This document shows positions 27,770 through 34,699 of a stretch of 34,699 bases of DNA, piece after piece. A model generated the notes under the pieces. That model saw nothing but the letters and a program-made list of their open reading frames with translations, made no database searches and was not told where the DNA came from. Location of the stretch: positions 183,743 to 218,441 of the forward strand of contig JAICBP010000076.1 of NCBI GenBank assembly GCA_021766785.1, in the 5' to 3' direction. Both the position numbers and the translations under genes were made by a program. Within the stretch, counting starts at the first letter, position 1. Every line of letters starts with the position of its first letter. This DNA is from Sulfurimonas sp. endosymbiont of Alviniconcha boucheti (GTDB taxonomy: Bacteria; Campylobacterota; Campylobacteria; Campylobacterales; Sulfurimonadaceae).

Positions 27770-28338
27770 AATACATCTTTTGTACTAGGAATAGCAACTC
27801 TTTCATTTTTAGTAGTTGCACGACGAATTGCTACTGCTAGAGATTTAAATGCAGCTTCTATAATATGGTGCTTATTTTTTCCACGAATTTCTACAATATG
27901 AACACTCATACGAGCATTAAGAACAAAAGCACGAAAAAACTCCTCTACTAGCTCTGTATCAAACTTTCCAACCTTACCAGTAGGAGAGAGTTCAAAAAGT
28001 AAAAAAGGACGATTACTTAGATCTAAATCACAAGAGACACAAGCTTCATCCATCACAATATTAGCACTTCCAAAACGCTCCATCTCCTTTATAGGATAGA
28101 GTGCTTCTGCCAGAAGTGAGCCTATCACTATCCCAACATCTTCAACACTATGGTGATCATCAATATGAGTATCACCTTTACAAGTAATGTTTAGATCTAT
28201 AAGTGAATGCTTAGAGAAACTCTCTAACATATGATCTAAAAAACCAACACCTGTTGCGATGTTACTCTTCCCTGTTCCATGTATATCTAGCTCTATTTTT
28301 ATATCTGTCTCTTTTGTTTTTCTCGTTTTACTTATCAT
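27766..28338 (-). CDS. hisB: Imidazoleglycerol-phosphate dehydratase
   Basis: HisB catalyses the sixth step of histidine synthesis. The 190-residue monofunctional enzyme has the paired metal-binding histidine motifs, HIDDHHSVEDVGI and, near the end, KNKHHIIEAAFKSLA, plus GVGFLDHMLESFSKHS. It lacks the phosphatase half found in enterobacterial HisB. It sits between rlpA and kdsC, apart from other his genes, so the link is positional only. Confidence 0.96.
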   Translation of the reverse strand: MISKTRKTKETDIKIELDIHGTGKSNIATGVGFLDHMLESFSKHSLIDLNITCKGDTHIDDHHSVEDVGIVIGSLLAEALYPIKEMERFGSANIVMDEACVSCDLDLSNRPFLLFELSPTGKVGKFDTELVEEFFRAFVLNARMSVHIVEIRGKNKHHIIEAAFKSLAVAIRRATTKNERVAIPSTKDVL

Positions 28339-28343
28339 ATCTT

Positions 28344-29129
28344 TTAATCCTCTCTTATTATAAATGCTCTATTAAATTGACTATTTAGTTTATAGTCTCT
28401 TGCCTCTTGCTCACTTTTAAAACCAGTAAGTATAACTTTATATATATGCCCATTAGAACTCTCTACATCTTTGATAATAGTTCTATAACCATCTCTACCA
28501 TCATACTCCTCTTGAGTAGAAATTGCTCCCTCTATATGAGAAAAAGAGGCTATCTGCAGTGCAAAGTTACCAACAATATTAGTTCGTGGAGCTCTTTGCA
28601 TCTGTTTTTTTGTTGATATGCTTCTTTTATCTTTTGCCTCAAATCCTAAAACCTCTATAGTGACAGGTGCGGTACCATGTCCAATCATATTGATCTTTTT
28701 TGCAGCAGCATTAGAGAGATCTATAATACGAGTCGATACGAAAGGACCTCTATCATTTATACGTACTACAGTAGTTAATCCATTTCTTTTGTTTGTTACT
28801 TTTACTATTGTATTCATTGGCAATGTTTTATGTGCGGCTGTCATAGCATACATATTGTAGGTTTCACCATTAGATGTAAGTTTACCATGAAAATCAGGAC
28901 CATACCATGAAGCATTTCCGCTAAATTTATCACCAACACTCACAACAGTTGGATAATATGTTATACCACGTATAGTATAGGGTCGCATTGTAGGATGAGA
29001 GTAGTTTTTAGCAGAGTGATGTTTAGATTGTAAATAAGTTCTGTGTCTATATGCACCTTTCCCTCTTGTACTACATCCACTCATAAAAAGAATGAGTCCA
29101 GAGAGACCTACGATATATAATTTATTCAT
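28344..29129 (-). CDS. rlpA: RlpA-like septal ring lipoprotein with SPOR domain
   Basis: RlpA proteins cleave or bind denuded glycan strands. This 261-residue lipoprotein has a lipobox ending at C19 (LFMSGC), a double-psi beta-barrel (about 75-165) with [17 protein letters not shown] and INDRGPF, and a C-terminal SPOR domain (about 190-260), which targets septal peptidoglycan. It overlaps the upstream transglycosylase by eight bases, so two glycan-acting enzymes are coupled. Confidence 0.92.
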   Translation of the reverse strand: MNKLYIVGLSGLILFMSGCSTRGKGAYRHRTYLQSKHHSAKNYSHPTMRPYTIRGITYYPTVVSVGDKFSGNASWYGPDFHGKLTSNGETYNMYAMTAAHKTLPMNTIVKVTNKRNGLTTVVRINDRGPFVSTRIIDLSNAAAKKINMIGHGTAPVTIEVLGFEAKDKRSISTKKQMQRAPRTNIVGNFALQIASFSHIEGAISTQEEYDGRDGYRTIIKDVESSNGHIYKVILTGFKSEQEARDYKLNSQFNRAFIIRED

Positions 29130-30351
29130 AAATTTTTAACCTTTCACCAACTTTTATTAAAGAACCTTTTATGTTATTTTGCATTTTAATATTTCTTACA
29201 CTTACTCTATATGCTCTTGCAATAGAGTCAAGAGAATCACCACGTTTTACCATATAGTAGTTTCGTGTGTTTATCTCTTTTTTAGCTCTTGATTTAGAAA
29301 TAGGAATAATAAGCTTTTGCCTCAAATGAAGTCTATCGCTCTTTAGATGGTTAAAATCTTTTATAAGAGGATAAGAGACCCCATACATCTTTCCAATATA
29401 GGAAAGATTATCTCCACTTTTGACAATATGAACTTTATAGATATTTTTCATTGGTGCTTCATAATATTTACGCTTAAAATCAGCAAGCTTAACATAGGGG
29501 ATATATATATCATACTTTTTAGAGTAAGGAGGTACAAAATCGTATTTGAGATGACGATTTAGTTTTTTCAAATCTTTAAGTGGAAGATCTATAAGTTTTG
29601 CTAGACGCTTAAGCGACTCACCACCAGAGATTTTTACAGTTGAAATTGAGTAGGCATTTGCACGATTAAGAAGGTACTCATACTCATTAGAGAGAAGATG
29701 TTGCTCATCAGTCCCAATAATAGCTAATGCAACAATCTTACGAATATAATTACGACTCTCTTTTGGAAGATATTTCTTCTTCTCATCAAGAAGCACTGAG
29801 AGTTCATCACTACCTGCCTTTTTGATAGCACGACTCAATCTAGCACCACCACAATTGTAAGCGATAGCAGCTAAATACCACTTTCCAAATTTTTTGTGTA
29901 AAAAAGAGAGATACTTTGCTGCTGCCTCTGTTGATTTAACAAGATCTCGTCTCTCATCTACATACTCATCTATATGAAGGTTATAGAGTCGTCCTGTTGC
30001 AGACATAAACTGCCATAAGCCTGCGGCACGTTTATTAGAGTAGGCTTTTGTATGAAAATTTGACTCTGCCATTGCCAGGTAAAGAAACTCTTGTGGAACA
30101 TTATACTTTGCTAATATATTCTTAATGATAGGAATAAAGATATATGCATCTTTCATAGTACGGAAGAAATGTTTTCCTCTTTGTGTAGAACTACTTTTTC
30201 TTCGCATACTATTCATAACAGGATCATAAAGAAAAGTAGGTTCTATATCAAAAGAGTTAAGCAATGCTAACTCATTTTTTGAGTTGGATTCATATGTTAA
30301 ATTAGCAAAAAGGAACAGAGGCAAGAGAGAGAGAAGTAAATATTTAAACAT
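29122..30351 (-). CDS. mltD: Membrane-bound lytic transglycosylase with two LysM domains (MltD-like)
   Basis: This lytic transglycosylase has a signal peptide ([15 protein letters not shown]), an SLT domain (about 85-200) with catalytic Glu in [13 protein letters not shown] and [17 protein letters not shown], and two C-terminal LysM motifs (about 310-355 and 365-408) that bind peptidoglycan. I prefer ATG 30351 over the TTG two codons upstream. It heads the ten-gene envelope run; A/T-rich DNA at 30358-30455 would hold the promoter. Confidence 0.9.
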   Translation of the reverse strand: MFKYLLLSLLPLFLFANLTYESNSKNELALLNSFDIEPTFLYDPVMNSMRRKSSSTQRGKHFFRTMKDAYIFIPIIKNILAKYNVPQEFLYLAMAESNFHTKAYSNKRAAGLWQFMSATGRLYNLHIDEYVDERRDLVKSTEAAAKYLSFLHKKFGKWYLAAIAYNCGGARLSRAIKKAGSDELSVLLDEKKKYLPKESRNYIRKIVALAIIGTDEQHLLSNEYEYLLNRANAYSISTVKISGGESLKRLAKLIDLPLKDLKKLNRHLKYDFVPPYSKKYDIYIPYVKLADFKRKYYEAPMKNIYKVHIVKSGDNLSYIGKMYGVSYPLIKDFNHLKSDRLHLRQKLIIPISKSRAKKEINTRNYYMVKRGDSLDSIARAYRVSVRNIKMQNNIKGSLIKVGERLKIYE

Positions 30352-30455
30352 GGGCAACTTTTCTATATTGATTTTGAATTAATAGTTATTATTTTAGCTA
30401 AAAATATATTAATCTTCTATGATAAAGCTTTTTATTAGAGATCTAAATATTAATA

Positions 30456-31232
30456 TTAAGAAATATTAAATAGTTTTTGTGCATTTTTTGTAGTATTTAT
30501 CTCTATTACCTCCAGAGGTGTTTCTAAAATATCAGAGATCTTCTTTGCTACAAAAGTAGTATAATAAGGCTCATTTCTCTCCCCTCGATGGGGTGTAGGA
30601 GTAAGATATGGTCCATCTGTTTCTATAATAAGTTTTTCCTTTGGAATTTTAGGAAGTATATTAACAAGTTTTTTGGCATTTTTAAAAGTAAGTACCCCTC
30701 CTATACCAAAGTAAAAGCCCTCATCTGCTAGACTAAGCAACTCTTCATCTGCATTATAGCAGTGCAACACTCCGCCAACTTCACTAGCACCCATTTGAAG
30801 TATTAACTCTTTTGCATCACGAGAAGCATCACGAATATGAACTATAAGAGGTTTTTTATACTTTTTGGCAAGCTCTATTTGTGCACAAAAGACCCGCTTT
30901 TGTTCTTTTTTTTCAGCTTTTTTCTCTTCATCTGAACCTTCAAGACGAAAGTAATCAAGCCCACACTCACCTATAGCCACACACTTTTCATGTTCTACAT
31001 AGTTTTTAAAATCAAGCCCATTAAACTGCTTCATATCATAAGGATGTACTCCAACTGCAAAGTAAATATCTTCATATCTCTCAGCTATTTGTACTGCTTT
31101 ATCGAGAGTTGTAACATCAGCGCCAGGGATGATAAAGCGCTCTACTCCACCCTCTTTTGCACGTGCTAAGACCTCCTCTAAATCATCATCATATCTCTCA
31201 CTATCTAAATGTATATGAGTATCTATTATCAC
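30456..31232 (-). CDS. tatD: TatD-family deoxyribonuclease
   Basis: This 258-residue TIM-barrel metal hydrolase has DTHIHLDSERYDDDL at the start, GVHPYD, GECGLDYF, IVHIRDA, LHCYNA and ETDGPYLTP, the metal ligand set of TatD. It acts in DNA degradation and repair. The GTG start overlaps the recN stop as GTGA, which ties it to a repair gene. Confidence 0.93.
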   Translation of the reverse strand: MIIDTHIHLDSERYDDDLEEVLARAKEGGVERFIIPGADVTTLDKAVQIAERYEDIYFAVGVHPYDMKQFNGLDFKNYVEHEKCVAIGECGLDYFRLEGSDEEKKAEKKEQKRVFCAQIELAKKYKKPLIVHIRDASRDAKELILQMGASEVGGVLHCYNADEELLSLADEGFYFGIGGVLTFKNAKKLVNILPKIPKEKLIIETDGPYLTPTPHRGERNEPYYTTFVAKKISDILETPLEVIEINTTKNAQKLFNIS

Positions 31233-32764
31233 CTATTTGCCTCCAGAAGTTCACGAGCAAATTTTTTCGCTTCATTTGAGATGTTTTCCCCACTTATAAT
31301 ACGGGCTATCTCATCTACTTTTTCATTGAAGCTAAGCTCTTTTGTTTTTGAAATAGTACCATCTTTATAGACCAAAAAGTGTTGATCCCCCATTGAAGTG
31401 AGTTGTGGCTGATGAGATATGACAAATATTTGAAAATGTTTGGAGAGTGTACGAAGGACTTTTGCAACTGACATAGACTCCTCACCACTAAGGTTTGCAT
31501 CTATCTCATCAAGCATCAATACCCCACCATTTTTACTCATAAACTCAGACTTCAGTGCTAAAATAGCCAAACGTAGACGGTTAAACTCTCCCGTACTTAT
31601 TTTAGAGAGTGCTGTATCACTAAGTGCTATACTCAACTCATCACAACCACTAAGAGTATACTCTTGGCGTTTTAATGATAGAGTAGCATCACGGAGATAG
31701 AGACTACTAAGGTAGCTATTTAAAGCACTCTCAAACGCCACTAACTCATTTTCTCTTAAGTCACTAATCTGTGCAGCTAAACTCTCTACTAATGTACTTA
31801 GTATCTCATATCTATCACAAAGGTCACTCTTGGCTATCTCTATGTTTTCATACTTTGCAAGTTCTTGTTTTTTTAGCTCTTTGTAGTTTAAAGCTTCCTC
31901 TACACTTCCATAACGGCGTTTTATCCAACTTATCTCTTCTATGCGTGTTAATATCTCTTCTACATCTATATCTTCAAGTGCTGAAAACTTCTCCGTAGCT
32001 GAGTCAAAATGTGCACGAAGCTCATTCATAGCATCATCAAAAAATGAACTCTCAACTCCCAAAGTATCAAGTGCAGAAGAAGCTAAATGCTCATAGTTGA
32101 AAATCTCCATGGCAGACTCTAAACTCTCAAGTACTTTCTCTTTTCTAGAGAACTCTTTTTTGACAAGCATAAGCTCTTCATCTTCCCCAACAGTTGGGTT
32201 AATATCTTCTATCTTTTTTATCTCAAACGCCGCAAACTCTTTGAGCTCAACTATCTTTTTCTCCTCCTCTTCTATTTTAGAGAGCTCTTTTTTCACTTGA
32301 ATATACTCTACAAAACTCTTTTTATACTTCTCTTTAAGTGTCGTTATCTTTTTTGATTTTGAGGCTATTCTTGCGTCTACTATGGAGAGCAAGTTCTCGT
32401 TTTCAAAGTCACTAAAATCTTTGAGACTTAAATGCCTTAAGTAGCTAGAAGCAACTGCACCTATAGACTTACGAGATAGACTCTGGTTGTTTATAAAGTA
32501 GCGAGTTTTCTCTTTTTTTATCTGTTTAAAGACATTAATATCTTCATTTTCTATACCCATCTCTTGAGTGTTTATATCCCAAGTAACACTAGACTCACAC
32601 AGAGAAGCATCACAAGGAGTACCACCTAAAGATGCAAGTATGGCGTTCATAAGTATAGACTTTCCACTCCCACTAGGACCAGTAAATACAACTAATCCTG
32701 TATCTAAGTTGAGTTCTGTCTCTTTAAAACTTAGGTAATCTTTGAGGTAAAATCTCTCTATCAT
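31229..32764 (-). CDS. recN: DNA repair protein RecN
   Basis: RecN is an SMC-like ATPase in double-strand break repair. The 511 residues carry Walker A GPSGSGKSIL near residue 30, a central coiled coil (about 140-360), the ABC signature KISTGEFNRLRLAI and Walker B VLMLDEIDANLSG. AAGGA lies eight bases before the ATG. It begins only 13 bases after the stop of the broken intI, so its transcription may come through that gene. Octamer copies at 31665 and 31733 and three near-copies lie inside it. Confidence 0.95.
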   Translation of the reverse strand: MIERFYLKDYLSFKETELNLDTGLVVFTGPSGSGKSILMNAILASLGGTPCDASLCESSVTWDINTQEMGIENEDINVFKQIKKEKTRYFINNQSLSRKSIGAVASSYLRHLSLKDFSDFENENLLSIVDARIASKSKKITTLKEKYKKSFVEYIQVKKELSKIEEEEKKIVELKEFAAFEIKKIEDINPTVGEDEELMLVKKEFSRKEKVLESLESAMEIFNYEHLASSALDTLGVESSFFDDAMNELRAHFDSATEKFSALEDIDVEEILTRIEEISWIKRRYGSVEEALNYKELKKQELAKYENIEIAKSDLCDRYEILSTLVESLAAQISDLRENELVAFESALNSYLSSLYLRDATLSLKRQEYTLSGCDELSIALSDTALSKISTGEFNRLRLAILALKSEFMSKNGGVLMLDEIDANLSGEESMSVAKVLRTLSKHFQIFVISHQPQLTSMGDQHFLVYKDGTISKTKELSFNEKVDEIARIISGENISNEAKKFARELLEANR

Positions 32765-32777
32765 TTTTTCTTTCCTT

Positions 32778-33759
32778 TTAAAAGTCTAATGGACTTATGA
32801 GTTTGGTTTTGTTCATCTCAGAGACTACATGAGTGTATCTGGCACTAAATGCCGACACCACCGTCGCTAAAGCGTAAGTGTGGTGAATCATAGTAGTCTC
32901 GACAGATTTATGCCCTAAAAGCTCTTGTATCGACCTTAAATCTATACCAGCTTGAAGAAGTTACTCTTTTGTTTAGGTTGGCTTTTTGTGCAGCTACTTT
33001 TATATTTCGTCCTAGTGTTTGTGGATGTACATGATGCCGCCTTTTTTCTTTACTTCGTGGATCTATTGAGATATTTTTCATTGGAAATAAATATTGCCAT
33101 TTATTTTCTATCATGGAATGAGGATATTTTTTAGCTAAAGCATAAGGTATATAAACATGTCCATACCCTTTATCTAAATCCTGTTTATGAAGTGTAGTAA
33201 CCATTTCTACTTGCTCGAACAACTTCTCTTTTAGCTTTTGAGGAAGGGGAATCGTTCTGTCTTTAAGTGATTTAGAGTCCCAAATATATATCTTGTCAAA
33301 TCCAAAATCTATATCTTTTATTCGTAAACTTAAAGCTTCATTCATTCGTAAGCCACAGCCATACATCAAATGGACGAGAAGACTATACTCTTTGGAAACA
33401 TTTTGTAAAATAACTTTTACCTCTTCTTTTGTTAGAACAACAGGAATATGCTTTCTCTCTTGTGCGCGAAGTGCTTGAATATTCCACTCAGACATATCGA
33501 TACCTAAAACCTCTTTATATAAAAAGAGTAATGCACTAAAAGCCTGATTTTGTGTCGTTGGTGCTACATTGTCTTCAGTAGCAAGTTTTGTTAAGTACAT
33601 CTCAATTTCTCTTTTCCCCATTTCAATTGGATGCTTTTTAGAATGAAAAAATATATAGTGCTTAATCCAATGTACATAAGTTTTCTCTGTTGAATAACTA
33701 TAATGTTTAAATTGTATTTTCTCTCGAACTAAATCTAATAACTTCTTTTTTACTCTCAT
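32778..33759 (-). pseudogene. intI: Integron integrase, frameshifted and with an insertion
   Basis: This is an integron tyrosine recombinase. Residues from ATG 33759 (AAGGAG six bases upstream) show the SAM-like N-terminus, box I arginine R138 in GCGLRMNEALSL, DRTIPLP, and the IntI-specific insert around residues 200-245 with DPRSKEKRRHH. After T267 about 35 bases are missing, judging from other IntI proteins. The HxxRH box is lost and the frame shifts near 32956. Downstream, GIDLRSIQELLGHK is intact in another frame, then TTMI and YTHVVSEMNKTKL are split by 16 extra residues, ending at 32778. It should be inactive. Confidence 0.88.
32838..32885. repeat. 48-nt palindromic insertion inside intI
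   Basis: These 48 bases separate TTMI from the catalytic YTHV and keep the frame. They can fold into two hairpins: CACCAC/GTGGTG enclosing CGC-TTTA-GCG, and GGCA/TGCC around a five-base loop. They are richer in GC than their surroundings. The pattern resembles small mobile palindromes that insert in frame, such as Rickettsia palindromic elements. It is single copy here, so mobility is inferred. Confidence 0.6.
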
Positions 33760-34019
33760 AATCAACTCCTTAATTAAGAACATTTTTGTGTATTATGTAA
33801 AGATTCTACCAATTAACTATCATTTTAGGCAGTTATTTTTCTATGGAGCATTAAAAACACACAAATTCTTTAAGAATAGTATGAGATTTTTAGAAAATTT
33901 ATCAATTTTATTGCGTTGTGCCATATTTTCTAGCTAATTAGTAGGTTTATCAATAAATAATCGTGTGTGTTATTTTTAGTATTTAAGGTTCTTCTGTGTA
34001 TAATGTGTTTGAATAAATA
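33760..34019. promoter_or_regulatory. attI region and divergent promoters of the integron
   Basis: This 260-base AT-rich region separates intI from the first cassette and should contain attI, Pint and Pc. TTTATCAAT occurs as a direct repeat at 33898-33906 and 33946-33954, which could be integrase-binding repeats. ATTCTT-T-AAGAAT is an inverted repeat at 33865-33877. CATAAT on the minus strand at 33792-33797 is a plausible Pint -10. No gene is seen. Confidence 0.6.
33999..34004 (+). promoter_or_regulatory. Cassette promoter (Pc) -10 box
   Basis: TATAAT lies 38 bases before the cassette gene ATG and just upstream of the recombination point at 34020/34021. No good -35 is visible. It would drive cassettes inserted at attI. 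Confidence 0.5.
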
Positions 34020-34020
34020 G

Positions 34021-34696
34021 TTATATACCTCAAGGAATTAAATGCAAATAAATAACACTCAATATAAACCAATCATAAAATTTATTGATGAAAATTTTCT
34101 TCAGTATTACAACATGTATGATTTCAGTAAATATTCTTTAGATGAGTATAAAGAATATCAATATAGTTTTTCAAGGTTAGCACCTACAAATACTTTTATT
34201 GAAGAAGCATTAAAATGGAAATGGGGTCATGCTGGAAAAAGTAATTTTCCTCAAAGTCATAAAGATATTATCCAAGAAGTTCAAAGCAATTGGAAAACTT
34301 TTGCATCAAAAAAATTTACTAACCCTCAAGATACTTTTGAATATTGGAAAAGTATATTTAATAGAAAGACAACATATATCACAACAGTTTACATTACACA
34401 CCTTGTCCATTATTCTGAAGTACCTATAATAGACCAACATAATTATAGAGCGATGAACCATTTGACAAAACTTTTTGTAGATGGCGATTACCAATTTAAA
34501 AAGAAACCGTCTAATTGGAATGATCTAATTCAATTTACAAAGTTTATTAATGATATTTCAGAATCTATGACTATTGATAAAGAAAAGTTAGATAAATTTT
34601 TAATGATGTACGGTAAAACTATTAAGAAAAGTATATAACAAGTACGAGGAGACCAATAATTTACCCTAGCGGGAAAATTATCGCTCACGACAGTCG
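34021..34696 (+). mobile_element. First integron gene cassette
   Basis: A GTTATAT core at 34020-34026 marks the attI junction. The same core in reverse, ATATAAC, begins the attC at 34633, and GTTA reappears at the window edge (34696-34699). The excised cassette would therefore run from T34021 to G34696 and carry one gene plus most of attC. Its reading direction, away from intI, fits normal integron architecture. Confidence 0.72.
34042..34638 (+). CDS. Cassette-encoded protein of unknown function
   Basis: This 198-residue soluble protein is rich in aromatic residues, with no signal peptide or membrane span. A conserved-looking core reads KWKWGHAGKSNFPQSH and then ITHLVHYSEVPIIDQHNYRA. The latter has a faint likeness to the PIYDxxVxxAL segment of HhH-GPD DNA glycosylase-like proteins, but I cannot assign a family. 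AAGGA precedes the ATG by about six bases. The stop codon overlaps the attC R'' box, as in many cassettes. Confidence 0.75.
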   Translation: MQINNTQYKPIIKFIDENFLQYYNMYDFSKYSLDEYKEYQYSFSRLAPTNTFIEEALKWKWGHAGKSNFPQSHKDIIQEVQSNWKTFASKKFTNPQDTFEYWKSIFNRKTTYITTVYITHLVHYSEVPIIDQHNYRAMNHLTKLFVDGDYQFKKKPSNWNDLIQFTKFINDISESMTIDKEKLDKFLMMYGKTIKKSI

Positions 34697-34699
34697 TTA
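34633..34699 (+). repeat. attC recombination site, cut by the window edge
   Basis: The site begins with ATATAAC (R'') at 34633-34639 and reaches GTTA (R') at 34696-34699 where the window ends. CGAGGAG and CGCTCACG can pair as L boxes with unpaired bases. The centre is a hairpin of ATAATTT/AAATTAT with an inner CCC/GGG pair around TAGC. Imperfect inverted symmetry with a hairpin centre is what attC sites show. The last three bases of R' lie outside the window. Confidence 0.68.

Overview
The window looks like chromosome from a free-living Campylobacterota (Epsilonproteobacteria) member, most like Sulfurimonas or a relative. The evidence is AT-rich DNA, a carboxynorspermidine synthase/decarboxylase pair, the Campylobacter-type aspS-short adk pair, the kdsC-lptC-lptA-engB order, and an integron integrase next to recN of a kind reported for Sulfurimonas denitrificans. 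This is inferred from recalled families; no search was run.

Layout. 1-197 is the N-terminus of a secreted lipoprotein. 449-6268 (minus) is a six-gene run: DUF695-RraB protein, LplT/PlsC fusion, dgkA, carboxynorspermidine synthase, nspC, SAM methyltransferase. ligA follows at 6334-8301 (plus). 8356-12137 (minus) is an AT-rich restriction-modification island with two DNA methyltransferases, two nucleases and a small HTH regulator. It is flanked by 17-bp near-identical direct repeats and, on its right, by an internally deleted IS3-family copy. 12728-24779 is mostly housekeeping: nitroreductase, thiI, adk (long type), nadK, aspS, adk (short type), a MoaB/CinA-like protein, a DUF6166-HTH protein facing an ankyrin protein, ybeY, a CaCA exchanger and mrdA. 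mrdA ends a ten-gene minus-strand envelope run starting at 30351: lytic transglycosylase, rlpA, hisB, kdsC, lptC, lptA, engB, an ArgA-like acetyltransferase, an MreD-like membrane protein and mrdA. tatD and recN (30456-32764, minus) come next. The right end, 32778-34699, is the start of an integron: a broken intI, an attI/promoter region, one complete cassette gene of unknown function, and an attC cut by the window edge.

Themes. Envelope building dominates: LPS transport, elongation-specific peptidoglycan synthesis, glycan hydrolysis and phospholipid recycling. Accessory DNA sits at two sites, the R-M island and the integron, both with signs of past movement and decay.

Most notable signals. 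(1) The octamer AAACGCCA occurs 20 times, on both strands and in all kinds of genes, where roughly one copy would be expected from base composition. One pair forms an inverted repeat between convergent genes, as DNA uptake sequences often do. It is absent from the R-M island and the integron. (2) The integron integrase lost its HxxR box by a frameshifting deletion and carries a 48-nt in-frame palindromic insertion. (3) lptC has no NTG start for its membrane anchor and appears to start at AUC. (4) The R-M island pairs an EVE-like/PD-(D/E)XK protein and an HNH nuclease with two methyltransferases.
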